Shown here in pieces: positions 43,406 through 51,348 of a DNA stretch of 64,000 nucleotides. The stretch comes from Lacicoccus halitifaciens (GTDB taxonomy: Bacteria; Bacillota; Bacilli; Staphylococcales; Salinicoccaceae). The DNA is taken from the NCBI RefSeq assembly GCF_040544485.1, contig NZ_JBDZDV010000001.1, positions 806,001 through 870,000 on the forward strand, in the 5' to 3' direction. A model generated the notes under the pieces. The model made no database searches. It was not told where the DNA came from and was given only the letters and a program-made list of their open reading frames with translations. Position 1 is the first letter of the stretch; each line of letters starts with the position of its first letter. The position numbers and the translations under genes are program-made.

Positions 43406-43831
43406 TTATCTGTCCGGTTCGGCAGGTCTTGAAATCTCTTCCAGTGCCACTTCAGAATCTTCCGGATCGTCCTGCTTCACTGCGATGTCGCCGAGTGAAA
43501 CCATACCCACTACTCTGTCATCTTCCAGTATCGGCAGACGGCGTATCTGCGCACTGCGCATAATTTCCGCCGCTTCCTCAACATCCATATCCTTGGAGCC
43601 GGTCGCAGTGCTCGTGGAAATGATCCTTCCTACCGGAGTATCGAGTGGGAATTGTGAGGCGATACCTCTGATGACCAGATCACGGTCAGTGACGATTCCT
43701 CTCAATCCGTCGTTGCCGACGACAGGGATTGCCCCTACATCCAAATCCTTCATCATTGATGCCACTTGTTCTATCGTTGCTTCCGGGGAAACTGTCTCAA
43801 CGTCAGTCGTCATAATTTCTGTGACTTTCAT
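43406..43831 (-). CDS. Tandem CBS-domain protein
   Basis: A 141-residue protein made of one CBS pair (Bateman module): VTEIMTTDVETVSPEATIEQVASMMKDLDVGAIPVV...GIVTDRDLV and VGRIIS...EAAEIMRSAQIRRLPILEDDRVVGMVSLGDIA. It binds adenine nucleotides by family rule and resembles B. subtilis YhcV/YrkA-like stress proteins. An acidic tail follows the domain. A SigB-type promoter lies upstream. Confidence 0.88.
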   Translation of the reverse strand: MKVTEIMTTDVETVSPEATIEQVASMMKDLDVGAIPVVGNDGLRGIVTDRDLVIRGIASQFPLDTPVGRIISTSTATGSKDMDVEEAAEIMRSAQIRRLPILEDDRVVGMVSLGDIAVKQDDPEDSEVALEEISRPAEPDR

Positions 43832-43877
43832 TAATAATGCCTCCTTGGAAACTTGTATTCATCTTACATATAACGTT

Positions 43878-43903
43878 TACCACATGACCTGCTCAGTTAA
43901 ACA
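43878..43903 (-). promoter_or_regulatory. SigB-type promoter of the CBS gene
   Basis: On the minus strand GTTTAA (43898-43903), an exact consensus -35, is followed after 14 bases by TGGTAA (43878-43883), about 47 bases before the ATG. Confidence 0.62.
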
Positions 43904-44004
43904 TTCAGCTCTTTCATGTTTGAATCAGAGCAAACAGGAAAATATTAAGTAAATCTACACAATAAAAATAAAGTACTCCATAAATGATGCCAAGGGGGGA
44001 TTGG

Positions 44005-44409
44005 ATGGCACAAGCAATGCTCATCGTCTTCATCATATTTTTCCTGTATCAGCTTGGCGCCTTCGCAAAGAAGAAAGGTGACATGCAGAAAACACATAAG
44101 TTCTCCATGCAGTGGCCACTGTACCTGTACATCTTCACAGTGATGACAGGTCTGCTGCTCACCTTTGCGGTGATCTACTATTTAGTATCACTGGAGGGAC
44201 CGATATTGATCGACAACATCCAGGGCGAGCCGATGGAAGAACATGACTTTGCAGAAATGCTCTACTACAGCGGTGTGACACTTTTGTCAATCGGTTACGG
44301 TGATCTGACACCGATCGGGCCGATCCGATACATTTCGCTGTTCGAGGCATTCCTCGGCATCGTCGTCCCCACCGTCATCTTCGTCAAAGAAATCACTAAA
44401 GATGAATGA
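44005..44409 (+). CDS. Two-helix potassium channel subunit
   Basis: A 134-residue Ion_trans_2-type protein. An N-terminal hydrophobic helix (MLIVFIIFFLYQLGAF), a second helix (WPLYLYIFTVMTGLLLTFAVIYYLV), the pore helix with selectivity filter SIGYGDLTP and a last helix (YISLFEAFLGIVVPTVIFV). The filter TxGYGD-like sequence marks it as K+ selective; it has no RCK regulatory domain. ATG 44005 has AAGGGGGG five bases upstream, better than the ATG at 43984. Confidence 0.85.
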   Translation: MAQAMLIVFIIFFLYQLGAFAKKKGDMQKTHKFSMQWPLYLYIFTVMTGLLLTFAVIYYLVSLEGPILIDNIQGEPMEEHDFAEMLYYSGVTLLSIGYGDLTPIGPIRYISLFEAFLGIVVPTVIFVKEITKDE

Positions 44410-44410
44410 G

Positions 44411-44432
44411 AAAAAGCAGCCCCAGGGGCTGC
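44411..44432. terminator. Hairpin terminator between channel and SDR genes
   Basis: GCAGCCCC and GGGGCTGC (44416-44432) form a stem with A5 on the left (five T on the minus strand), placed between the convergent genes ending at 44409 and 44445. Confidence 0.75.
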
Positions 44433-44444
44433 TTCGAATATCTA

Positions 44445-45194
44445 CTATTTTACATTGGTGAAGCCGCCGTCGATGCGGATGACTTCGCCGTTGATATATT
44501 CCGCTTTTGAAGTGAGCAGGAACGTCACAAGCTCCGCCACCTCTTCCGGTGTACCGAGACGCTTCTGAGGGATGCCGCTTTCAGCATTCTCCTTCATTTC
44601 TGGATTGTCCTTATAGAAGTTCCGGACCATTTCCGTCTCGGTCGGCCCCGGTGCAATCGCGTTAACTCTGAGACCGTCTTTTGCGTATTCAGCCACCATG
44701 CTTTTTGTAAGGCCGATGATGCCGTGCTTCGTTGCTGAATACGTCACCACGGAATCCTGACCGATGACGCCGGCGCTTGAAGCGGTGTTGACGATGGCGC
44801 CGCTGCCCTGCTTCTTCATGACTTCCGCGACATGGCGGACGCCGTACAGTGCACCAAGCAGGTTGATGCCGACGATCTTTTCAATTTCATCGATGTCGGA
44901 ATCAAGGAAGTATTTGCCGCTTCCGGAGATGCCGGCATTGTTGAAGAAATAGTCGATCGTGCCGAAATGCGACACCGTCTTGTCCACATAATTTTTGACG
45001 TCTTCATTTTTCGATACATCCGCTTTGATGAAGATGGCATCGGCACCTTTGTCCTTCACCATGTCCACCGTGCGGTTGCCGCCTTCTTCGCTGATGTCCA
45101 CGACGGAGATGTTGACGCCCTCCTCTGCGAGGCGCACCGCCGTCGCCTGACCGAGGCCGCTGCCTCCGCCTGTGATGATGGCAACTTTACTCAT
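44445..45194 (-). CDS. Short-chain dehydrogenase/reductase
   Basis: A 249-residue classical SDR. It has the cofactor loop TGGGSGLGQA (TGxxxGxG), NNAGIS, the catalytic Ser in NTASSAG and Tyr-Lys in TYSATKHG, and IDGGFT at the end. The Asp after beta-2 (VVDIS) predicts NAD preference. The substrate is unknown. ATG 45194 has AAAGGGTG upstream. A SigB-type promoter lies about 50 bases upstream. Confidence 0.88.
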   Translation of the reverse strand: MSKVAIITGGGSGLGQATAVRLAEEGVNISVVDISEEGGNRTVDMVKDKGADAIFIKADVSKNEDVKNYVDKTVSHFGTIDYFFNNAGISGSGKYFLDSDIDEIEKIVGINLLGALYGVRHVAEVMKKQGSGAIVNTASSAGVIGQDSVVTYSATKHGIIGLTKSMVAEYAKDGLRVNAIAPGPTETEMVRNFYKDNPEMKENAESGIPQKRLGTPEEVAELVTFLLTSKAEYINGEVIRIDGGFTNVK

Positions 45195-45243
45195 ATATAT
45201 CACCCTTTCGAATTGAATGGTTCATTCATTTACATCCACAATC

Positions 45244-45269
45244 ATTCCCGGACACGGGGAAAGTGAAAC
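45244..45269 (-). promoter_or_regulatory. SigB-type promoter of the SDR gene
   Basis: On the minus strand GTTTCA (45264-45269) is followed after 14 bases by GGGAAT (45244-45249). The -10 fits the relaxed SigB form GGGWAW. Confidence 0.5.
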
Positions 45270-45302
45270 ATCAGACGAATATACAAAGAAAGGCAGATGA
45301 AC

Positions 45303-45920
45303 ATGGAAAATACATTAAGATGGATTCATGAGTTCCTCGATGTGATACTGTCGAATTTCAATATGGCGTGGCTGCTGCTCATCGTCATCATCGTATACCA
45401 TAAACAGATACTGGATCTTTTGGGAAGAGTGACGAGGATCGGGTTCCACGATGCCTACGTCAGCTTTCGAACCAGGCAGTTGAGTGAGGATTTGGGAAAT
45501 GCAGTAAAAGGGCATGATGCAGAAGACAGGGAGATTCCTCCTGTCGGGGGTGGGGGCGGCGGCTTGAGCGAAGCACCCGCTTCCATTTCCTCAGACCATG
45601 AAATGATGCGATTGCTCACAAATACTAACCTTCTCATCGGGTACTATTATGAAAATGGCAGCAATGCAACAGTCAGGAGAATGTATAAGTTTTTGGAGAA
45701 GGAACTGGAAAAGCGATACTCGGTCGACTTCAAAAATTCCAGACATGCCGAGCGGACGATCAAGGGACGCGACGGCGAAGTCTATAGGATATTCAATAAG
45801 CTGAAAGAAGTCTATGCAGCGACGCTCGAGCATGACACTGAAGAACTTTGGAAGCTTGAGGATGTGATCAATTATTCCTTTCTGATCAAAATCGCGTTGA
45901 ACAAAATGGAAATGGAATGA
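45303..45920 (+). CDS. Uncharacterised membrane-anchored protein
   Basis: A 205-residue protein with one N-terminal helix (MAWLLLIVIIVYH, about 22-34), a charged linker containing a Gly-rich stretch (GGGGGGL), and a C-terminal helical domain rich in Glu, Lys and Arg (NATVRRMYKFLEKELEKRYSVDFKNSRHAERT). The domain is probably cytosolic. I do not recognise a family. ATG 45303 has AAAGG nine to ten bases upstream; ATG 45297 is too near the site. Confidence 0.65.
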   Translation: MENTLRWIHEFLDVILSNFNMAWLLLIVIIVYHKQILDLLGRVTRIGFHDAYVSFRTRQLSEDLGNAVKGHDAEDREIPPVGGGGGGLSEAPASISSDHEMMRLLTNTNLLIGYYYENGSNATVRRMYKFLEKELEKRYSVDFKNSRHAERTIKGRDGEVYRIFNKLKEVYAATLEHDTEELWKLEDVINYSFLIKIALNKMEME

Positions 45921-45987
45921 TCTCCTCGGCAGCCCTCACATGCTTCAAGAAATGAATATCACAAAATGTTTCTTAATGAGCAGTCTC

Positions 45988-47145
45988 TCAGTCTGCTTTC
46001 TTTATAAAAACAGAGTATAAAATTGTACCTATAATCAAACTCAGCAGGGGTGCTGATAAAATGTAGATGTTGATATTTACTGCTGAAATGACAAATGAAG
46101 TCAGCATGATGATTATGCTGGCTTTTGATTTCAGGTTTTTTAAACTTTTGAAGCAGTTCAATAAAATGCCCAATAAAGTGAGTATGACGATGATGGATAT
46201 CAATTGCGCCGGAATTGCACTCATCAGGGTGATCATCAAAGGGGCAAGCATTCCAAAAAGCACGATTAGAATACCAGCCACCAGTGCGCTTTTATATCTT
46301 TCACTTTTCGCCCCGGACTCCTCATTACTGCAGATTGTCGTCGACATGCCGCCTATCCCGGCTGCATGCCCGCCGAATAAACTGACGATGGATGTGCCGA
46401 TGCCTGAAGATAATACGACCTGCTGAAAGGGCACTTCGTAACCATTCTTCTTTAAAGCACTTAAAGAGATGGAAACTTCATTGCTCAGTATCATTACAGC
46501 CACAGGCAGCGAAATTACAGTAATGGTCACCAGATCAATCTGCGGCTCTATGAACTCTACCGTAAAGACCGCTTGATCAACCTCAAAGTTTTCAAATCCA
46601 ACAAACAAGCCGGTTATAAAAACCACTGCCAGACCGCCGAAAAAACCAGGGATATTTTTTATATATAACTGCACCAGAAAATAAGCGATTACTGATACGA
46701 CCAGAACCAGTATATAGATCGACAAATCCAGGACCGAATTCAGTATGTAATTCACCACTATGCCTGCGAGCATTCCTTCTATAATATAATTCGGTATGGA
46801 AAGGATGAAGTCCCTTAAGAATTTCAATTGGCTGATCACCAGGAGTAACAGGCCGGCAATTAAATATCCCCCCACCATCTCGTTGATGCTGAAACCCTGC
46901 ATAACCGGTATTAAGTAGATTGCGGTAGCCAAAGAATGGGCACCGATCAGAGGCATCCTGTATTTAAGCGTCAACACCAGACTGACTAAGCCACCGACCA
47001 CGTATATGGAAGACATCCAAGAAAAAAGCTGTGATTCAATCATCCCCAACTCCCGGGCAGATTCAATGATCACCATGCCTGAAAAAGATGTTAACAAGGC
47101 AGCTATTATGCCAGTAAAAATATGTTCCGGTTTAAAAGTCTTCAT
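45988..47145 (-). CDS. BenE-family benzoate/aromatic-acid symporter-like permease
   Basis: A 385-residue membrane protein with about 12 helices. HIFTGIIAALLTSFSGMVIIESA and FGGHAAGIGGMSTTICSNEESG match the BenE (benzoate/H+ symporter) branch of the nucleobase-ascorbate transporter-like superfamily. Substrate is inferred only from family and could be another organic acid. The gene stands alone. Confidence 0.82.
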   Translation of the reverse strand: MKTFKPEHIFTGIIAALLTSFSGMVIIESARELGMIESQLFSWMSSIYVVGGLVSLVLTLKYRMPLIGAHSLATAIYLIPVMQGFSINEMVGGYLIAGLLLLVISQLKFLRDFILSIPNYIIEGMLAGIVVNYILNSVLDLSIYILVLVVSVIAYFLVQLYIKNIPGFFGGLAVVFITGLFVGFENFEVDQAVFTVEFIEPQIDLVTITVISLPVAVMILSNEVSISLSALKKNGYEVPFQQVVLSSGIGTSIVSLFGGHAAGIGGMSTTICSNEESGAKSERYKSALVAGILIVLFGMLAPLMITLMSAIPAQLISIIVILTLLGILLNCFKSLKNLKSKASIIIMLTSFVISAVNINIYILSAPLLSLIIGTILYSVFIKKAD

Positions 47146-47278
47146 AATTCAAGGCCCTTCCAATATATATAAATAATACCGTCCTGCTCTTCCTGTAAAA
47201 GAGTAGAACAACATTTTATAAACCACTGTAAAAACATGACTATCATTAATATGTATTTTATATGTTTTTCCAATAAAA

Positions 47279-47307
47279 TAACACCGGAGTATTATACTCC
47301 GGTGTTA
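47279..47307 (-). terminator. Terminator of the TcaA-like gene
   Basis: AACACCGGAGTA (47280-47291) pairs perfectly with TACTCCGGTGTT (47295-47306) around TTA, with T-rich sequence following on the minus strand. Confidence 0.8.
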
Positions 47308-47312
47308 AAATC

Positions 47313-48770
47313 TTAAAGATCTTCAAAACTCACGATTTCCAGCTCAAGTGTCTCCGGATCATAATCGACGGTGTACCGTGTATTGAAATCAATTGGGTCA
47401 TCCAGGCTGTCATAATCCCTTGTGCTCTCCGCATCTATCGTCATCGTATTACCGTCACGTGAAAAATTGGAGAAGCTGATGTTGGTGATGAACATCCCTT
47501 CAAATGTGCCGTTATCCAGGTTGCTCTGGAGAGTGGCATAGGCATTGGAATCTTCATCCAGATACGGGTCGACTTCATTGATGTCTTCAAAGAGATACAT
47601 CATTTCAAGGGCAAACAGGTAATCGCGGACAAAATTCTCCACGTTCTCCTCCATATCCTCCTCAAAGGATTCCCTCTCAGCATCTGCCATTTCTGCAGTA
47701 CGTTCGGCTTCACCGGCTTCAGATATCGCATCTTCATCAAATTCCAGATTTACTGAATATACCGGCTCCATACCGCCCGCAGAATAAATATCTTCAGCTT
47801 CATCGGCATCGATCTGGACCGTTTCTGCATCACTCTCAAAAGTTTCACCGGCGTAATCCAGTGTAGCATCCACAGCCAGTTCCTCTCCGAAAGCGTACGG
47901 CCCCACCCTGTTATCATAATCGCTCAAATCCACGTTGACCGCTTCATCATTCACATTGACCGTGATATCCTCTTCATCGATGCCCTCCCAAAACAGGGTA
48001 GTGGCATTTTCATCAAACGTCAGATAGAAGAAGCCGGGGTTCAAAAATGCAGTCTCACCATATTCAAAGTCCACCTGCATCGTCGAGTCATAAGATTCTT
48101 CGTCAATGACTGCAGCACCTTCAAACTCATAAATCCCCGGAACTAGTTCGGCAAACTTCTCGTTGTCCGGGTTCCACTGTTGTTCCGTTTCATCCATTGT
48201 ATAAGTGAATGCATCAATATCATAATCATCTGAAGCATAAACATTGAAGCGCGGTATTGTGAAATTATAGTCGTCGAAGAAAAGATACTGTGTGCCGGCA
48301 CTGCTCACAGACAGCAGTGGATACAGCCCGTCATGCACTTCGTTACCCGGAACCTGTTGATGCAGATAATACTTCAGATCATCAATCCAGGTCTGATACT
48401 GTGAAAACCCGGAATTGCGGTCGATATACGCGATATGTGCCTTGGCCTCCTCTAAGGTAATATCGTTATCAACAGCATTTCTCAGCCCTTCCGCATCTTC
48501 ATTCGTGACCGCTTCAGCGATCTTATCAAGCTGATTGTCAGGCGACAATGCATTCGCAATCAGACTGTAAGCCACGGCAAGTACAATTGCCGCGAGAGCA
48601 ATCGCCCCGATGATGATTCCAATCCTTCTCTTCTTTTTCGGATCCATCGGTGCAGATGCCGGACGGGTCTGCTGCGCCTCTTTCACCTGCTCGTCGACCT
48701 TCTGACCGCAATTGGTACATACTTTAACATCCGGGCGGATTTCCTGCCCGCAATTCTTACAATATTTCAT
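47313..48770 (-). CDS. tcaA: TcaA-like zinc-ribbon membrane protein
   Basis: A 485-residue protein with an N-terminal zinc ribbon (Cys4, Cys7, Cys18, Cys21), a basic stretch, one helix (RIGIIIGAIALAAIVLAVAYSLI, about 50-72) and a long acidic extracellular part. AHIAYIDRNSGFSQYQTWIDDLKYYLHQQ and GTQYLFFDDYNFTIPRF align with S. aureus TcaA, an envelope protein linked to glycopeptide susceptibility. The strong Glu/Asp bias (for example ERESFEEDMEENVENF) fits a halotolerant organism. It lies 22 bases after the related zinc-ribbon gene. Confidence 0.8.
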   Translation of the reverse strand: MKYCKNCGQEIRPDVKVCTNCGQKVDEQVKEAQQTRPASAPMDPKKKRRIGIIIGAIALAAIVLAVAYSLIANALSPDNQLDKIAEAVTNEDAEGLRNAVDNDITLEEAKAHIAYIDRNSGFSQYQTWIDDLKYYLHQQVPGNEVHDGLYPLLSVSSAGTQYLFFDDYNFTIPRFNVYASDDYDIDAFTYTMDETEQQWNPDNEKFAELVPGIYEFEGAAVIDEESYDSTMQVDFEYGETAFLNPGFFYLTFDENATTLFWEGIDEEDITVNVNDEAVNVDLSDYDNRVGPYAFGEELAVDATLDYAGETFESDAETVQIDADEAEDIYSAGGMEPVYSVNLEFDEDAISEAGEAERTAEMADAERESFEEDMEENVENFVRDYLFALEMMYLFEDINEVDPYLDEDSNAYATLQSNLDNGTFEGMFITNISFSNFSRDGNTMTIDAESTRDYDSLDDPIDFNTRYTVDYDPETLELEIVSFEDL

Positions 48771-48792
48771 TATTCTGCTCCTCTTCCATTAC

Positions 48793-49596
48793 TTAAAACA
48801 TCATCATACGCTCAAGGTCATATAAAAAATTAGCGAAGAAAGTGATCATGAAAATCCTGATGATGAGGTAGAATACGATGGCGACCAGTACAAAATAGAT
48901 GATGATCGCATAAAAACTGTCGAACTTCACATTATTGTTCTCTGCATATCTCAGCATCAAGTATATCGGTGTAGTGATGAACAATAAAAACCCGATCAGC
49001 CCGGCGATGATCCCCAGTTCATAAAGGGTCACCAGATTCAGTAAAGCCGCCAGGATAAAAAATGAGATGGTGATGACCATGGTGACTGCGTAATCATTGA
49101 AGACACGGTGCCAATGCTGGTTCTGCCTGATGACGATTGCGAGCAGCAGATATGTAACACCGAAGAACACTGCAACCATGATTGCCAGCACGATCAGCAT
49201 TTCAAATAATGTGGAGAACGTGATAAATAACTCCCCCACCGCCACCCGCATCTGTATGAAACTGAGCAGGGATGCAAGCAGTATAAGCAGACCGACAGTA
49301 CCGGAAGTCACGCCTATGTTGAAACTGGAACCAATCGTCCGGCCGGGTGATAACAATGCTGCCTTAAAGAATGAAAGCACTTCGGAGAAATAAGATGGCC
49401 CTCCCCCGGCTTGATGATCCGTGGCATGAGGCGCATCGGCGTATGCCGTTTCCTCTTTGTTATATGCAGCATTCGTACCAGTATTTTCTGAAGCTGTATG
49501 TATGGTGGCTTTACTCTTCCCTGCAAGCGCATAACCGCACTCACCACAGAACTTGTCCCCCTCGAAAATTTCGGCACTGCAATTCGGGCATTTCAT
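48793..49596 (-). CDS. Zinc-ribbon multi-spanning membrane protein (DUF6574-like)
   Basis: A 267-residue protein with an N-terminal zinc ribbon (Cys3, Cys6, Cys17, Cys20), a hydrophilic linker and five or six membrane helices from about residue 92. This architecture is common beside tcaA-like genes in Staphylococcaceae; function unknown. It is the first gene of a two-gene operon, with AGGAGG upstream of its ATG. Confidence 0.72.
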   Translation of the reverse strand: MKCPNCSAEIFEGDKFCGECGYALAGKSKATIHTASENTGTNAAYNKEETAYADAPHATDHQAGGGPSYFSEVLSFFKAALLSPGRTIGSSFNIGVTSGTVGLLILLASLLSFIQMRVAVGELFITFSTLFEMLIVLAIMVAVFFGVTYLLLAIVIRQNQHWHRVFNDYAVTMVITISFFILAALLNLVTLYELGIIAGLIGFLLFITTPIYLMLRYAENNNVKFDSFYAIIIYFVLVAIVFYLIIRIFMITFFANFLYDLERMMMF

Positions 49597-49796
49597 GAAA
49601 TTCCTCCTTATTTAAATTAACCCAAAGTATACCAGTAAAATATTTACAGGGCAATGTAGTATGAAGCTATCTAGCATCCAGATACTCTGAGTATCTTGTA
49701 TATGCTTAGGGTATATACTTATTACACAAAGGGCTTTATTATACTTAATACTGATTCAAAATGAATCTTCCAACAAAACAAGGGGTGCAGTAAATT

Positions 49797-50876
49797 TTGA
49801 AGCATTTAAAAATACAGGGAAAGGCTTATGAGATTGGCTACCAGCACGGCACAGAAGCAAAGCGGGAAGTCCATTACAGCTTGGATTCATATGAAAGGTT
49901 GTTCCATCATGAGAAGAATATCGCATGGAATGAGGCGCGTGAGATCGCAAAAGATCATATCAACTATCTTGACCGGAACGGGGATGGTTTCCTGGAAGAG
50001 ATTGAAGGGATCGCCAAAGGGGCATCCGTTGATTTTGAGGACATACTTGCACTCAACACCAGGAGTGAAATTGCCTTGACGGGAAATACGGATGGCTGCA
50101 CAAGCTTCGGGGTCATCAGCCCGGGGAGTGAAAATCTGTATCTCGCCCAGACATGGGACTGGCGTCCATCTCAGAAAAGAAGTCTCCTGACCCTCGATAT
50201 AGAAACAGACGGGACCGAGGTCGTCATGGTGACTGAAGCGGGCATCCTCGGGAAGATTGGCATGAATAACCATGGGCTGGGTGTATGCCTGAATGCCCTC
50301 CGGGTGAATGACCGTCAGCCCACCCTGCCGATTCATATTACATTAAGGAAGATATTAAACTCAGGAGATATCGATGAAGCACTGGGAATTATTCAAAATA
50401 AGGAAGTTGCCTCTGCCGCCAATCTTTTAGTCGGCCAGGATGATGCAGGCAGCACGAGGAAAATCGTCAACAACGAAGTGACGGTGACTCATATCGGCTC
50501 AAGGGAAATCACCGAAACCGGACATGTATATCATACCAACCATATATGCTCATCGGAAATACTGGACAACTTGGAAACGGAGCATTCCTCCCATGAAAAC
50601 TCCTATCAAAGACTGGAGAAAATCGATGAACTGATCAGCACAGCGATTGAAGAGAATGAAACAATCGATCATCAACAGATTAGGGAGTGGCTGTCCAACC
50701 ATGACAACGCACCTTATACGATATGCAGGCACGGCGGCAACCCGGCAAGATCCCATTATACGGATACGGTCACTGCATTCGGAATCAGCATGAACCTGAC
50801 AAAAAAGAACCTTCATATCATGGAAGGCACACCATGCTCACCGACAGAGACATATTATCACGAGTTCAGCAATTGA
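49797..50876 (+). CDS. C45-family (acyl-CoA:6-APA acyltransferase-like) hydrolase with EF-hand-like loop
   Basis: A 359-residue Ntn-type amidohydrolase. Cys101 in NTDGCTSFGV is the nucleophile; AQTWDWRP and GKIGMNNHGLGVCLNAL are family features. Unlike the proenzymes of some members, Cys101 follows a long N-terminal stretch and could be exposed by autocleavage. Residues 59-70 (DRNGDGFLEEIE) match the EF-hand calcium loop at all key positions. The start is TTG with AAGGGGTG about ten bases upstream. Substrate unknown; there is no signal peptide. Confidence 0.78.
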   Translation: MKHLKIQGKAYEIGYQHGTEAKREVHYSLDSYERLFHHEKNIAWNEAREIAKDHINYLDRNGDGFLEEIEGIAKGASVDFEDILALNTRSEIALTGNTDGCTSFGVISPGSENLYLAQTWDWRPSQKRSLLTLDIETDGTEVVMVTEAGILGKIGMNNHGLGVCLNALRVNDRQPTLPIHITLRKILNSGDIDEALGIIQNKEVASAANLLVGQDDAGSTRKIVNNEVTVTHIGSREITETGHVYHTNHICSSEILDNLETEHSSHENSYQRLEKIDELISTAIEENETIDHQQIREWLSNHDNAPYTICRHGGNPARSHYTDTVTAFGISMNLTKKNLHIMEGTPCSPTETYYHEFSN

Positions 50877-50904
50877 ATTATATAGATAAAAGCCTGAAGG
50901 GGAT

Positions 50905-51243
50905 TTAATGGTTCACTAAATCCTCTTCAGGCTCTGTAATTTCTTCCAGAAAAACTTCTAGATTGGTTTCTATAAGTTGCAGTAAACGCTCAGCTGAACC
51001 ATTCGGTTTATTGGTACCAGCCTCCCAGGCCTCCACTGGTTTTTAGATACACCTAACAATACAACCAATAAGCCCTGGGATAACTACAGCTTCTTTCTCA
51101 TAGATTTAATTTCTTCAGCTGAATAGTGAGTTCTTTCTTTGAACTTGATTCTCCTGATCCGTACATCCCTTTTGCCTTCAGCATGAAGTATTGCCTCATC
51201 CAGACCTTTATCCAATGATTCGAATAAATTAAAGTCTTTCATA
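50905..51243 (-). pseudogene. Broken HigA/NadS-type antitoxin gene
   Basis: The minus strand codes for the start of an XRE-type antitoxin (MKDFNLFESLDKGLDEAILH, then ERTHYSAEEIKSMRKKL), is stopped by TAG at 51084-51086, resumes with LSQGLLVVLLGVSK, and shifts frame near 51040 before KPVEAWEAGTNKPNGSAERL and an acidic tail ending at 50905. Joined, the parts match the HTH antitoxin pattern of HigA/NadS (SQ...LGVS...V..WE.G...P.G.A.RLL.LI). ATG 51243 has GAGG upstream. No intact partner toxin is adjacent, so the unit appears dead. Confidence 0.8.
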
Positions 51244-51348
51244 TTCATGTCCTCTTTTTATTTACTATAAAAATACCGCCTATTTAATAAGGTGTCGAGA
51301 ATTAAAGCATAGAACTCTTCTTATTTAAAGAAAAACCCTTCAAAATCA

